A stretch of 63,555 nt of DNA. It comes from Pantoea sp. AS-PWVM4. Lineage in GTDB: Bacteria > Pseudomonadota > Gammaproteobacteria > Enterobacterales > Enterobacteriaceae. The position numbers were made by a program, and so were the translations under genes. Positions 8,638 through 17,295 of this stretch are shown one piece after another. Every line of letters starts with the position of its first letter. Position 1 is the stretch's first letter. The notes under the pieces were generated by a model. The model saw only the letters and a list, made by a program, of their open reading frames with translations, had not been told where the DNA came from and searched no databases. The stretch lies in the NCBI RefSeq assembly GCF_000468095.1, contig NZ_ASZC01000024.1:1-63555 (forward strand), given 5' to 3'.

Positions 8638-9312
8638 TTAGAGAATCTGACGTACTTCATCAAGGGTCGCGGTGCCCATGGTGCCGAGGTCCAGTGTCGA
8701 GGTGTCATCCGTTGTACTGACGCCACTGACGTAGGCGTAATTCAACGGCTGAGCCACCAGTTGGGTGCTGCCATTGCTGGCGGCAATCGAAACGGTATAT
8801 TTGCCATCCGGGGCAGTTGAGCCGTCGGTCAGGGTGCCATCCCACGAGAAGGTATGAACGCCTGACGACAATGCGCCGAGATCAATGGTGCGCACGGTTG
8901 CACCGGTTGAATCTTTGATGGTGGCGGTGGTGGCGGTTGACGCGGTGGTCAGCTCCACACCAAATGGCGTGGTGGTGCCACTGCCTACCAGAATCTGGCT
9001 GCCATCCACCATCACGCCATGACCAATCAGCGTGGTACTTTGCAGATTCTGGCTGGTGCTGATCTGCCCGGAGATCGAACCCAGCGTGGTATTGAGTTTT
9101 TCAATGCCGCTCAGGGTGTTGATCTGTGCCAACTGCGTGGTGAGCTGGCTGTTATCCATCGGGTTAGTCGGATCCTGGTTCTGCAACTGCGTCACCAGCA
9201 TGGTCAGAAACTGGTTTTGTAAGTCTTCTGCGCTGTTACCGGTGCTGCTACTGCTGGAGGAGCTGAGGACCGTGGGGTCCAGGTTTTCGTTAACGCCTAC
9301 CGCGATACCCAT
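8638..9312 (-). CDS. flgD: Flagellar hook-capping protein FlgD
   Basis: Encodes 224 residues (E. coli 231). FlgD caps the growing hook and is lost when FlgK arrives. The family signature (FLTMLVTQLQNQDPTNPMD at about residues 35-53, then SQLTTQLAQINTLSGIEKLN) is present. A FlgD Ig-like/Tudor region with FSWDGTLTDGSTAPDGKYTV follows. The gene has the usual order between flgC and flgE, with gaps of 12 and 26 bp. Confidence 0.97.
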   Translation of the reverse strand: MGIAVGVNENLDPTVLSSSSSSSTGNSAEDLQNQFLTMLVTQLQNQDPTNPMDNSQLTTQLAQINTLSGIEKLNTTLGSISGQISTSQNLQSTTLIGHGVMVDGSQILVGSGTTTPFGVELTTASTATTATIKDSTGATVRTIDLGALSSGVHTFSWDGTLTDGSTAPDGKYTVSIAASNGSTQLVAQPLNYAYVSGVSTTDDTSTLDLGTMGTATLDEVRQIL

Positions 9313-9324
9313 TGTGTTTCTCCG

Positions 9325-9729
9325 TTACTGACCCATGGTCAGCGTTTTCATCATCATTGATTTCACGGTGTTCAGGACCTCAACGTTGGCCTGGTAACTG
9401 CGTGAGGCCGACATGGTGTTCACCGTCTCTGCCACCACATCCACATTGGGCATCTTGACGTAACCTTTCTGGTCAGCCATCGGATTGCCCGGGTCATACA
9501 CCAGTTTCGCCGGGGAAGGATCGTCCACCACCCCCGCTACCTTGACGCCACCGGTCGCCATACCCGGCGCGGCATCGGTCTGAAACACGACTTGCTTCGC
9601 CACGTAGGGCTGACCATCCGGCCCGGTGACGCTGTCGGCGTTAGCCAGGTTACTGGCGCTGACGTTGAGGCGCTGCGACTGCGCCGTCATAGCCGACCCG
9701 GCGATATCAAAGATATTTAGCAATGCCAT
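9325..9729 (-). CDS. flgC: Flagellar proximal rod protein FlgC
   Basis: Encodes 134 residues, exactly the family length. The protein contains the N-terminal MALLNIFDIAGSAMTAQSQR with SNLANADS, the conserved proline-rich middle (DPSPAKLVYDPGNPMADQKGYV, in two adjoining halves), and the C-terminal helix VVAETVNTMSASRSYQANVE. The start codon lies 2 bp after the flgB stop. Confidence 0.97.
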   Translation of the reverse strand: MALLNIFDIAGSAMTAQSQRLNVSASNLANADSVTGPDGQPYVAKQVVFQTDAAPGMATGGVKVAGVVDDPSPAKLVYDPGNPMADQKGYVKMPNVDVVAETVNTMSASRSYQANVEVLNTVKSMMMKTLTMGQ

Positions 9730-9731
9730 TG

Positions 9732-10145
9732 TTATTGCCCCTGCAGAACGCTCATCATGCCTTTGATTTGGCTACTGATAAGGGTGAGATCGGTTTGATA
9801 TTTCAGGCTGTTGTCGGCGAACTGCGTACGTTCCCGGTCCATATCCACGGTGTTGCCATCCGCGGCAGGCTGATCGGGAATGCGGTACAGCAGATCCATC
9901 GACGGCTGAGCGTCGCTCTGCGCTTCAATGTGGCGGGCAGACGTCACTTTGAGCGCCAGACTGCTGCCCTCCGAGCGACCGTTTTCCATCACCTTGCTGA
10001 GCTGGCTGGCAAAGTCGATATCCCGAGCCTGGTAACCCGGGGTATCGGCGTTGGCAATGTTGGATGCCAGGATCTCCTGACGCTCCGCTCGCAAGTTAAG
10101 GGCTTCTGTACCAAATCGCAGCGCGGCATCGAGTTTGTCGAGCAT
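9732..10145 (-). CDS. flgB: Flagellar proximal rod protein FlgB
   Basis: Encodes 137 residues from ATG at 10145, giving the classical N-terminus MLDKLDAALRFGTEALNLRA and matching E. coli FlgB length (138). The open frame continues upstream to 10244, but the start used here has a strong ribosome site (GGAGGAAGC just before ATG) and the extension has no family homology. SNIANADTPGYQARDIDF is the rod-family motif. It is the first gene of the minus-strand class 2 operon. Confidence 0.96.
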   Translation of the reverse strand: MLDKLDAALRFGTEALNLRAERQEILASNIANADTPGYQARDIDFASQLSKVMENGRSEGSSLALKVTSARHIEAQSDAQPSMDLLYRIPDQPAADGNTVDMDRERTQFADNSLKYQTDLTLISSQIKGMMSVLQGQ

Positions 10146-10204
10146 GCTTCCTCCGCGAATGAGAATTTCGAGCTGACAGCTTAATTGGGGAAAAGCAAGG
10201 GCTA

Positions 10205-10246
10205 TCGTCTGAATAGCGCCAAAAACATTGGCTATTTTTGACATTG
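10205..10246. promoter_or_regulatory. Candidate FlhD4C2 binding site between flgA and flgB
   Basis: AATAGCG (10212-10218) and GGCTATTT (10230-10237) are inverted half-sites separated by 11 bases, resembling the FlhDC pattern AAATAGCG-N10..12-CGCTATTT. The site lies in the 154-bp divergent gap, as in E. coli and Salmonella where FlhDC activates flgA and flgB from one region. Core promoters were not identified with confidence. Confidence 0.65.
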
Positions 10247-10299
10247 ATTTTTTTGCGCGAGGAGTAGACTCAGTGCCATCTTCAGTCAGGAGGCGTGTT

Positions 10300-10959
10300 A
10301 TGCGCAGATTTACAACCTTACTGGCCCCAATTTTGCTGGCCCTGGCGCTGCCCGGTCAGGCGGCCGATCTCCAGGCCCAGCTGACGCAGTACTTTAAAGC
10401 GCGCGATCCGCAACACGCGGCAGGGATGAATGTGGTGATTCGTACGCCACAAGCGCAGTGGCCAGACTGCGCTGCGCCACAAATTGTGTTGCCCGGCAAC
10501 AGTCGCCAGTGGGGCAACATGAGCATCGCCACCAATTGCGGGCAGAATCGCCGTTATTTACAGGTTCAGGTGCAGGTCACCGGTGTTTATCTGGTGGCAA
10601 ATCATCAGTTAATGCGTGGCAGCAACGTCACGGCCAGCGATTTTCGTTTACAATCCGGGCGGCTGGATACGCTGCCCGCGCGAACCCTGTTCTCCACCGA
10701 TAACGTGGCCGATGCCATCGCCATGCGCGATATCACCCCCGGGCAGCCGGTAACCGCCACTATGGTGCGTCTGCCCTGGCGGGTAAAAGCAGGACAAAAT
10801 GTGATTGTGGTGGCCAGCGGTAACGGGTTTGATGCCAGTAGCGAAGGCAAGGCATTAAATAATGCGACCACCGCGCAGATGGTCAGAGTACGGATGGGTA
10901 ATGGTCAGGTCGTCAGCGGCCGGGTCGGCGAGGATGGGAATATTCTTATATCGCTATAA
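10300..10959 (+). CDS. flgA: Flagellar P-ring assembly chaperone FlgA
   Basis: Encodes 219 residues, the E. coli length, from ATG 10300 preceded by AGGAGGCGTGTT. An open frame upstream to 10228 adds a hydrophilic stretch that would bury the signal peptide, so the internal start is preferred. The N-terminus MRRFTTLLAPILLALALPGQAA is a Sec signal. The C-terminal SAF-type domain includes LMRGSNVTASDF, AMRDITPGQPVT and GQNVIVVASGNGF. FlgA works in the periplasm to help FlgI polymerise into the P-ring. It heads flgAMN and diverges from flgB. Confidence 0.95.
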   Translation: MRRFTTLLAPILLALALPGQAADLQAQLTQYFKARDPQHAAGMNVVIRTPQAQWPDCAAPQIVLPGNSRQWGNMSIATNCGQNRRYLQVQVQVTGVYLVANHQLMRGSNVTASDFRLQSGRLDTLPARTLFSTDNVADAIAMRDITPGQPVTATMVRLPWRVKAGQNVIVVASGNGFDASSEGKALNNATTAQMVRVRMGNGQVVSGRVGEDGNILISL

Positions 10960-10964
10960 AGCGC

Positions 10965-10991
10965 TAAAGAACCCTGTTTTTCTGCCGATAG
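10965..10991 (+). promoter_or_regulatory. Sigma-28 (FliA) class 3 promoter for flgMN
   Basis: TAAAGAAC (10965-10972), 11 bases, then GCCGATAG (10984-10991) match the FliA consensus closely. It lies in the flgA-flgM gap, just after the flgA stop. It gives late expression of the anti-sigma factor gene and flgN, in addition to readthrough from flgA. Confidence 0.88.
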
Positions 10992-11064
10992 TGAAAGCAA
11001 CAAAGAAATTACCCTATGCTGACTCAGTTGGCTTATCCCCAACTGACCTTACAGGAGCAAGACC

Positions 11065-11370
11065 ATGAGCATCGACAGAACCCAGCCTATTCAGCCGCCG
11101 AGCACTGTTCAGACCCGTGAAAATACGGACAACGGCAGCAAAGTGCGCCAGAGCAGCACCGCAGCCACGACCAGCACCAGCGAAAGTGGTGCGCAGGTGA
11201 AACTGAGCGCTGCCCAGGCGCAGCTGACACAACCCGGCAGCAGCGACATCAATACTGCGCGCGTTGAGCAACTGAAAACCGCCATTCGCAATGGCGAACT
11301 GAAAATGGATACCGGCAAGATCGCCGACGCGTTGATTGCTGATACTAAGGCGTATTTAGAGGGTAATTAA
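11065..11370 (+). CDS. flgM: Anti-sigma-28 factor FlgM
   Basis: Encodes 101 residues (E. coli 97). FlgM binds and holds FliA until the hook is complete, then is exported. The N-terminus MSIDRTQPIQPPS and long Ser/Thr/Gln-rich disordered half fit an exported unfolded protein. The C-terminal half (SDINTARVEQLKTAIRNGEL and GKIADALIADTK) is the conserved sigma-binding region. It has its own sigma-28 promoter, making the expected feedback loop, and is 5 bp upstream of flgN. Confidence 0.95.
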   Translation: MSIDRTQPIQPPSTVQTRENTDNGSKVRQSSTAATTSTSESGAQVKLSAAQAQLTQPGSSDINTARVEQLKTAIRNGELKMDTGKIADALIADTKAYLEGN

Positions 11371-11375
11371 TCCCG

Positions 11376-11807
11376 ATGAACAATCTGTTGACCACATTAG
11401 ATAAGATGCAGGAAGTGCTCTCTTCACTCCGCGAAGTGATGAATGAAGAACAGCAGCAACTTGCTTCCGGCCTGATTAACGGCAACCTGTTGCAGCGCAT
11501 CACCGAAGATAAAAGCGCGCTGCTCTCGACGCTGAATTATCTTGACGAGATGCGCCGGACTACCGAGCAAAGCACCGGTACGCAGGCGCCTTATCGTGGC
11601 AACAGCGATATGTCACGCCGCTGGACGTCTATCCAGAAACATACGCGTCAACTGCGTGACGCCAATACGCATAATGGTTTGCTGCTACAGCAGCAGATCC
11701 GTTTTACCGATGATGCGTTAGCGGTGTTGAAGCCCCATCAAACGCAGGCATTTTATGGTCCGGACGGATTAGGTAAAGGTCAGTCAACACTGAGCCGCAA
11801 AGGGTAA
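11376..11807 (+). CDS. flgN: Flagellar export chaperone FlgN
   Basis: Encodes 143 residues (E. coli 138). FlgN is a cytoplasmic, helical chaperone for FlgK and FlgL. The chain is rich in Leu, Gln and Glu with long predicted helices (LTTLDKMQEVLSSLREVM, EEQQQLASGLINGNLLQRI) and a C-terminal segment with NTHNGLLLQQQIRFTDDAL, typical of the family. It closes the flgAMN unit and is followed by a bidirectional terminator shared with murJ. Confidence 0.93.
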   Translation: MNNLLTTLDKMQEVLSSLREVMNEEQQQLASGLINGNLLQRITEDKSALLSTLNYLDEMRRTTEQSTGTQAPYRGNSDMSRRWTSIQKHTRQLRDANTHNGLLLQQQIRFTDDALAVLKPHQTQAFYGPDGLGKGQSTLSRKG

Positions 11808-11826
11808 CCGTCCGCGTTCCAGATGT

Positions 11827-11864
11827 AAAAAAACCGCCATCGCTGATAACGAGGCGGTTTTTTT
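11827..11864. terminator. Bidirectional rho-independent terminator between flgN and murJ
   Basis: AAAAAAA (11827-11833), CCGCC (11834-11838), a 14-base loop that can pair further, GGCGG (11853-11857), then TTTTTTT (11858-11864). The symmetric A and T runs serve the convergent flgN (plus) and murJ (minus) transcripts. Confidence 0.9.
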
Positions 11865-11868
11865 GTGC

Positions 11869-11912
11869 GTTAAATCGCGCCCGGATTTTTGTAGCGGCGC
11901 GATTTATCACGC
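11869..11912. repeat. REP-like palindromic repeat, copy A
   Basis: Contains GTAGCGGCGCGATTTATCAC (from 11891) preceded by a shortened inverted partner TAAATCGCGC (11871-11880). The same unit recurs as inverted pairs at 18634, 38914 and 58466. It lies between convergent flgN and murJ. Confidence 0.7.
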
Positions 11913-11927
11913 AAGGTCAAAGCGCTT

Positions 11928-13466
11928 TTATGCCTGCGTACGGCGGGCAAAATCGCGCGGGCGGAATCCCATCAGACCGAGCACCACAAAATACGCCCCG
12001 CCACCGACAGCACACACCGCCGCCAGTCGCAGTAAACGCCACCACATATGTCCCACTTCCCATGACGGCATGACATACAACAGGCCCAGCAGCGCCGCCG
12101 CCATCGCCACCACGGCGATCAACAAACGGATCAAAAAGCTAAACCAGCCCGGTTGTGGCTGAAAAATCTGTTGTTTTCGCAGCTGCCAGTAAAGCAGTGC
12201 CGCATTGAGGCAGGCCGCCAGACCGATGGACAGCGACAACCCGGCATGCTTCAGTGGCCCGATAAACGCCAGGTTCATCAGCTGCGTCATGATCAGGGTG
12301 ATAATGGCAATTTTCACCGGCGTTTTGATGTCCTGACGAGAATAGAAACCCGGAGCCAACACTTTCACCACAATTAACCCCATCAGCCCGACCGAGTAGG
12401 CAATCAAGGCACGTTGCGTCATCGCCGCATCGAAGGCGGTAAATTTCCCGTACTGGAACAGGGCTACAGTCAGCGGACCGGAAAGAATGCCCAGCGCCAC
12501 CGCACTCGGCAGTGCCAGCAGGAAACACAGGCGTAACCCCCAGTCCATCAACCGTGAATACTCATCATGGTTATTGCTGGCAAAACTTTTCGCCAGCGAA
12601 GGCAGCAGGATAGTCCCCAGCGCCACGCCCAACACGCCAGAAGGAAACTCCATCAGGCGGTCGGCATAGTACATCCATGAGACGGAACCCGAGACGAGGA
12701 ACGATGCAAAGATGGTGTTGATAATAAGAGAAATCTGGCTGACGGAGACGCCAAGAATCGCCGGCCCCATCTGACGCATCACGCGCCAGACACCCGCATC
12801 ACGCAGGTTGACACGCGGCAGTACCAGCATGCCAATTTTCTTCAGATGCGGCAGTTGATAGAACAACTGCAACACGCCCCCCACCACCACGGCCCAGGCC
12901 AGCGCCATCACTGGCGGATGGAAATGCGGTGCGGCAAACAGCGCAAAACCAATCATGCTGATATTCAACAACGTCGGGGCAAAGGCAGGAACCGAAAATC
13001 GATTCCAGGTATTCAGAATGGCCCCAGCCAGCGACGCCATTGAAATCAAAAAGATATACGGAAAAGTCACCCGCAGCAGCGAACTGGTGAGCGCAAACTT
13101 ATCGGCGGTATCCGCAAAGCCCGGCGCAGTCACCACAATCACCCAGGGCGCGGCAATCATGCCCAACACCGTCACCAGCGCCAGCACCAGAGTTAATAAC
13201 CCGGAAACATAGGCCACAAATACCCGTGTCGCTTCTTCGCCCTGCTTGCTTTTGTATTCGGCAAGAATCGGCACAAATGCCTGAGAGAAGGCCCCTTCAG
13301 CGAAAATGCGTCGCAGCAGGTTAGGCAGTTTAAAGGCGACAAAGAAGGCGTCGGTGGCCATTCCGGCACCAAACACTCGCGCCACGATGGCATCGCGGGC
13401 AAAGCCCAGCACGCGGGAAAACAGGGTCATCGAACTGACCGCTGCCAGCGATTTCAACAAATTCAT
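11928..13466 (-). CDS. murJ: Lipid II flippase MurJ (MviN)
   Basis: Encodes 512 residues, the normal MurJ size (E. coli 511). It is an inner-membrane MOP-superfamily transporter that moves lipid II to the periplasmic face for peptidoglycan synthesis. The N-terminus MNLLKSLAAVSSMTLFSRVL with FARDAIVARVFGAGMATDAF and the charged pore segment RRIFAEGAFSQAFVPILAEY are family hallmarks. About 14 hydrophobic helices can be counted through the chain. It is transcribed alone on the minus strand, converging on flgN. Confidence 0.97.
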   Translation of the reverse strand: MNLLKSLAAVSSMTLFSRVLGFARDAIVARVFGAGMATDAFFVAFKLPNLLRRIFAEGAFSQAFVPILAEYKSKQGEEATRVFVAYVSGLLTLVLALVTVLGMIAAPWVIVVTAPGFADTADKFALTSSLLRVTFPYIFLISMASLAGAILNTWNRFSVPAFAPTLLNISMIGFALFAAPHFHPPVMALAWAVVVGGVLQLFYQLPHLKKIGMLVLPRVNLRDAGVWRVMRQMGPAILGVSVSQISLIINTIFASFLVSGSVSWMYYADRLMEFPSGVLGVALGTILLPSLAKSFASNNHDEYSRLMDWGLRLCFLLALPSAVALGILSGPLTVALFQYGKFTAFDAAMTQRALIAYSVGLMGLIVVKVLAPGFYSRQDIKTPVKIAIITLIMTQLMNLAFIGPLKHAGLSLSIGLAACLNAALLYWQLRKQQIFQPQPGWFSFLIRLLIAVVAMAAALLGLLYVMPSWEVGHMWWRLLRLAAVCAVGGGAYFVVLGLMGFRPRDFARRTQA

Positions 13467-13587
13467 AATTAGCGGCGCATCCTGAAAAGAGTCGGATAAA
13501 TGAGCAACTTAGCGCGGGCATTCGAAAATGCCCGGCGATAGTCTACTGCCACGGCGGGAAATGACCAGCATTGAGTGTTACAAGGGA

Positions 13588-14508
13588 TTATTCCTGTTCG
13601 GCATCACGCCACAGCTTTTCCACCAGACGCTGCGCCGCCAGCGCTTGTTCGCCACTGGTTACAGGCATCGTCTGATTTTGTACGCACTGAATAAAATGGT
13701 GAGCGGCCCCGGTAAAACCACGCTGTGTCAGATGACTCTGCCATGCGGGTGGTGCGTCAAGGCGTAACCCTGTCAGGTTTTCCTGTTGCCAGTCACGCAT
13801 CTCTGCCACCTGAATGTAATCACCCTCGCAAATGGCACTCACCACTTCACGTTGCGTTCCGGCACGACGGTGCATGCTGGTGGTGATTTGCAGCGCACCG
13901 GCGGAAAAATGGTGTTCCGCATACAGCATCGCTCCCTGCTCGTTGGTTTCAATATGACCGTGGAGGTGCGAGAGTTTACCACCGGCCAGCCATAACGCGG
14001 TGTCAACCACATGCAGATAGTCGTCTAACAACGTAAAACGCAAATCTTGCGGCCCGACACTGTCGGCACGGTGCTTTTCGATACGTAGCGATGCGGCACG
14101 CGCCATTTCAGCCTGTAATTGTTGATAACGCGGCGCAAAACGACGGTTGAATGCCACCATCAGTTTGCGTTTGCGTTTCTCCGCCAGCGCCACCAGCGCT
14201 TCAGCCTGCTGTAGCGTTTCCGCCAGGGGTTTATCGACGCAGACATCTTTATCTGCCAGCAGCAACGCTTTGACCACCTCGTAATGTGAAGCGGTGCTGC
14301 TATGCACAAACACCGCGTCGCTGGCGGCCGCCAGCGCATCGAGCTGACCAAAGCAGGGAATGCGGTAGCTATCGCAAATCGGCTGCGCTTTGGCCTGATT
14401 GGGCGAGAACGCACCGGCCAGTTGCCAGCCTTGCGCTTGCGACAACACCGGCAGCCAGGCTTTCTGTGCAATGCCACCTAATCCGACCATCCCAATACGC
14501 AATGTCAT
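13588..14508 (-). CDS. mviM: Gfo/Idh/MocA-family oxidoreductase MviM
   Basis: Encodes 306 residues (E. coli MviM 307). The N-terminal Rossmann domain shows the dinucleotide motif MVGLGGIAQKAWLP at residues 7-20 and the family EKP-like signature VDKPLAET near residue 95. A C-terminal alpha/beta domain carries HVVDTALWLAGG. The substrate is unknown in the family member. The gene sits 1 bp downstream of yceH, as in E. coli, and ends about 120 bp before the murJ start. Confidence 0.93.
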   Translation of the reverse strand: MTLRIGMVGLGGIAQKAWLPVLSQAQGWQLAGAFSPNQAKAQPICDSYRIPCFGQLDALAAASDAVFVHSSTASHYEVVKALLLADKDVCVDKPLAETLQQAEALVALAEKRKRKLMVAFNRRFAPRYQQLQAEMARAASLRIEKHRADSVGPQDLRFTLLDDYLHVVDTALWLAGGKLSHLHGHIETNEQGAMLYAEHHFSAGALQITTSMHRRAGTQREVVSAICEGDYIQVAEMRDWQQENLTGLRLDAPPAWQSHLTQRGFTGAAHHFIQCVQNQTMPVTSGEQALAAQRLVEKLWRDAEQE

Positions 14509-14509
14509 T

Positions 14510-15148
14510 TTAATGTTCCTGTTGCAGCAACTGTTCCAGTTGCGCCTGCAACCGGGCTACCGTTTCTTCCAGTTGGGCGACCCGCTCCTCCAGATCTGCA
14601 TTATCTTCAGCGGTGGTTGTGGCCGGAACATCTACCACCTCACCGCCGAAAAGATGCATATAACGACTTTCACGCTTACCCGGTTCTCGCGCCAGACGCA
14701 CCACCATAGGGCCATCATCACGGGAAATTAAGCCGTTCAGCGTCTGCTCAACCTCGTTCATATCGCTGAATTCATGCAGGCGACCACTGCGGGTACGCAG
14801 CTCGCCGGGTGTCTGCGCACCACGTAAAAACAGCAACGTCAACACCGCCACTTCCGCACTACTCAGTTGCAGATTACCAAACGCGGAGTTGCAAAAACGT
14901 TGTTCATATTTACTGACGCGCTGACCAAAGCCGCTGTTAGACGTGACCAGGTGCTTTTTGACCAGTTCATCCAACTGGGATTGCACCTCGCTCTCGCTCA
15001 GGTTCATCACCGGTTCACGGTTAGATTTTTGATTGCAGGCGGTGACCACCCCATTGAGCGACAGCGGATATTGATCGGGTGTGGTGACCTGTTTTTCCAG
15101 CAGACAACCAATCACACGCAATGCCTGCGCTGATAATGCCATTTTCAT
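14510..15148 (-). CDS. yceH: YceH family protein (DUF480)
   Basis: Encodes 212 residues when started at ATG 15148 (MKMALSAQALRVIGCLLEKQ), which aligns with E. coli YceH. The longer open frame overlaps the end of rimJ and adds a proline-rich tail without homology. The protein has two winged-helix-like halves (TTPDQYPLSLNGVVTACNQK; RGAQTPGELRTR) and a C-terminal coiled coil (LEERVAQLEETVARLQAQL). Its function is not established. It probably shares a transcript with rimJ and mviM. Confidence 0.93.
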   Translation of the reverse strand: MKMALSAQALRVIGCLLEKQVTTPDQYPLSLNGVVTACNQKSNREPVMNLSESEVQSQLDELVKKHLVTSNSGFGQRVSKYEQRFCNSAFGNLQLSSAEVAVLTLLFLRGAQTPGELRTRSGRLHEFSDMNEVEQTLNGLISRDDGPMVVRLAREPGKRESRYMHLFGGEVVDVPATTTAEDNADLEERVAQLEETVARLQAQLEQLLQQEH

Positions 15149-15165
15149 CGAATTGTTCCCTTTTC

Positions 15166-15756
15166 TTATCCGCGGCGGTCCGGGGTCCACTCGCGCCAGG
15201 TTAAGGCTGTCAGAACATGATCCTGCCAGCGGCCATCAATTAACAGGTAATCTTTGGCATAACCCTCTTTTTCAAAGCCCAGACGTGCCAGCAGATCGCC
15301 GCTGCGCTGATTATGCGGCATGTAGTTCGCCATAATACGGTGCATGTGCTGCTGCCGCTGCATATATCGAATGGCGCTTTGCAGGGCTTCAAACATCAGT
15401 CCCTGCCCCTGCCATTTCTCTCCTAATGAATAGCCAAGGTAGCAAGCGTGAAAGGAGCCTCGTAGCACGTTGCTGAAGTTGGCAACGCCGCGCACTTCAC
15501 GCTCTTCCTGATCCATTAAGACAAAATAAAATGCCGAGCCTTGTTTGTGCATGTCGGCAATCAATCCCAAACGCGCCTGCCAGCCAGACGGATAGCAATG
15601 ACTTTCATCACGTACCGGTTCCCAGGGCTTGAGAAAAACACGGTTATCCGCGTAGTAATCTGCCAACCGCCAGGCATCACGCTCATGAACTAAACGGACC
15701 ACCAAACGATCGGTAGTGAGGCGCACGCGCGGCCCAGCAGAACGATAGCCAAACAT
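15166..15756 (-). CDS. rimJ: Ribosomal protein uS5 N-alanine acetyltransferase RimJ
   Basis: Encodes 196 residues (E. coli 194). RimJ is a GNAT enzyme that acetylates the N-terminal alanine of ribosomal protein S5. Visible family segments are VRLTTDRLVVRLVHERDAW, RGVANFSNVLRGSFHACYLGY, the acetyl-CoA loop LGEKWQGQGLMFEAL and MANYMPHNQRSGDLLARLGF. It is the first gene of rimJ-yceH-mviM and diverges from mdtH. Confidence 0.95.
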   Translation of the reverse strand: MFGYRSAGPRVRLTTDRLVVRLVHERDAWRLADYYADNRVFLKPWEPVRDESHCYPSGWQARLGLIADMHKQGSAFYFVLMDQEEREVRGVANFSNVLRGSFHACYLGYSLGEKWQGQGLMFEALQSAIRYMQRQQHMHRIMANYMPHNQRSGDLLARLGFEKEGYAKDYLLIDGRWQDHVLTALTWREWTPDRRG

Positions 15757-16003
15757 CTTGACTCCTGAAATCCAAGACTTAAGAAGGAAGTACGCCTTCG
15801 GCGTTATATCTCACTATAACCGTCACCCTGCTTGCGGTAAAACCCCGTTTCCCGCCCTTCGCTATTCATCCCAATTCAGGATTAATTTCTTTACCGGCTC
15901 GATGAAAAAATATCATCCTGATAATCCTGTTTTTCCTGCCTGCACAGGCGGAAAATAGACCAACTGGTCTCTTTTCTCCTCTCTTCCTTGCTCAGGATTT
16001 AGC

Positions 16004-17206
16004 ATGTCTCGGGTTGCGCGGGCACGACGCCTTGGTAAAACATTTTTATTAGTAGATAACATGCTGGTGGTGTTGGGTTTTTTTGTGGTATTTCCTCTCA
16101 TCTCCATTCACTTTGTCGAACAACTCGGCTGGGCCGCGCTGATGGTCGGGATTGCGCTGGGTCTGCGTCAGTTTGTGCAGCAGGGTTTCGGTATTTTTGG
16201 CGGTGCGATTGCTGACCGCTTCGGCGCTCGTCCCCTTATCGTTTCGGGGATGCTGATGCGCGCTGCGGGCTTTGCCTGTATGGCGCTGGCGCACGAACCC
16301 TGGGTGCTGTGGCTGGCCTGCCTGTTATCGGGCCTTGGCGGCACGCTGTTCGATCCTCCCCGCAGCGCGATGGTGGTGAAGCTGGTACGCGCCCGCGAAC
16401 GTGGTCGCTTCTTCTCCCTGTTGATGATGCAGGACAGCGCGGGCGCGGTACTGGGTGCGCTGATCGGCAGTTGGTTACTGGCCTGGGACTTCCGTCTGGT
16501 TTGTTGGGTAGGTGCGGCGGTTTTTGTCAGCGCGGCATTATTTAACGCTATTTGGTTGCCCGCCTGGCGTATCTCCACCGAACGTATCGCGATGCGTGAA
16601 GGTATGCACCGCGTCTGGCAGGACAAACGTTTTCGCCTGTATGTACTGACGCTGACCGGTTACTACATTCTTGCCGTGCAGGTGATGCTTATGCTACCGG
16701 TGATGGTTAACCAGGTTGCGGGGGCACCCGCGGCGGTGAAATGGATGTACGCCATTGAAGCGCTACTTTCGCTGAGCCTGCTCTATCCGTTGGCACGCTG
16801 GAGTGAAAAACGCTTCCGGCTGGAGACGCGGCTGATGGCCGGATTATTCCTGATGACCATCAGCCTGTTGCCGGTGGGTCTGACCACGACGCTGCCGTCG
16901 CTGTTTTTCCTGATCGCCGTGTTTTATCTCGGCTCGATCATTGCTGAACCGGCGCGAGAGACCCTCAGCGCCTCGCTTGCCAGCCCACGCGCGCGTGGTA
17001 GCTATATGGGGTTCAGCCGTCTTGGCCTGGCGATTGGTGGTCTGATTGGTTATTCCGGCGGTGGCTGGATGTTTGATGTCGGGCAGCAACTCTCGCTGCC
17101 GGAATTGCCGTGGATGCTGCTCAGCGCGGTGGGCAGCATGACGCTGTTGGCGCTGTGGTGGCAGTTTCAACCGCGCTCGGTGGCCCCGGCGTTGTACAGC
17201 AGCTGA
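16004..17206 (+). CDS. mdtH: MFS multidrug exporter MdtH
   Basis: Encodes 400 residues (E. coli 402) with 12 predicted membrane helices. The start MSRVARARRLGKTFLLVDNM matches the E. coli N-terminus. MFS motif A appears as GGAIADRFGARPLI between helices 2 and 3. In E. coli MdtH confers resistance to norfloxacin and enoxacin when overproduced. That substrate range is carried over by family, not shown here. It is transcribed alone toward grxB, and the hairpin GGGTGAC-GCCA-GTCACCC follows at about 17256-17273. Confidence 0.94.
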   Translation: MSRVARARRLGKTFLLVDNMLVVLGFFVVFPLISIHFVEQLGWAALMVGIALGLRQFVQQGFGIFGGAIADRFGARPLIVSGMLMRAAGFACMALAHEPWVLWLACLLSGLGGTLFDPPRSAMVVKLVRARERGRFFSLLMMQDSAGAVLGALIGSWLLAWDFRLVCWVGAAVFVSAALFNAIWLPAWRISTERIAMREGMHRVWQDKRFRLYVLTLTGYYILAVQVMLMLPVMVNQVAGAPAAVKWMYAIEALLSLSLLYPLARWSEKRFRLETRLMAGLFLMTISLLPVGLTTTLPSLFFLIAVFYLGSIIAEPARETLSASLASPRARGSYMGFSRLGLAIGGLIGYSGGGWMFDVGQQLSLPELPWMLLSAVGSMTLLALWWQFQPRSVAPALYSS

Positions 17207-17295
17207 TTTGCCCGCGCCCATAATCTCTCCCATACTTCCCGCACGTCTGTAAAAAGGGTGACGCCAGTCACCCCCGGGAACCGAGGAGAAACAGG

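Noticed and set aside
9732..10244. Longer FlgB start at 10244
   Set aside because: The extension has no homology, while ATG 10145 has a strong ribosome site and gives the canonical FlgB N-terminus.
17255..17273. Hairpin after mdtH as a rho-independent terminator
   Set aside because: The stem GGGTGAC/GTCACCC is perfect but lacks any T-run, so it is only mentioned with mdtH.
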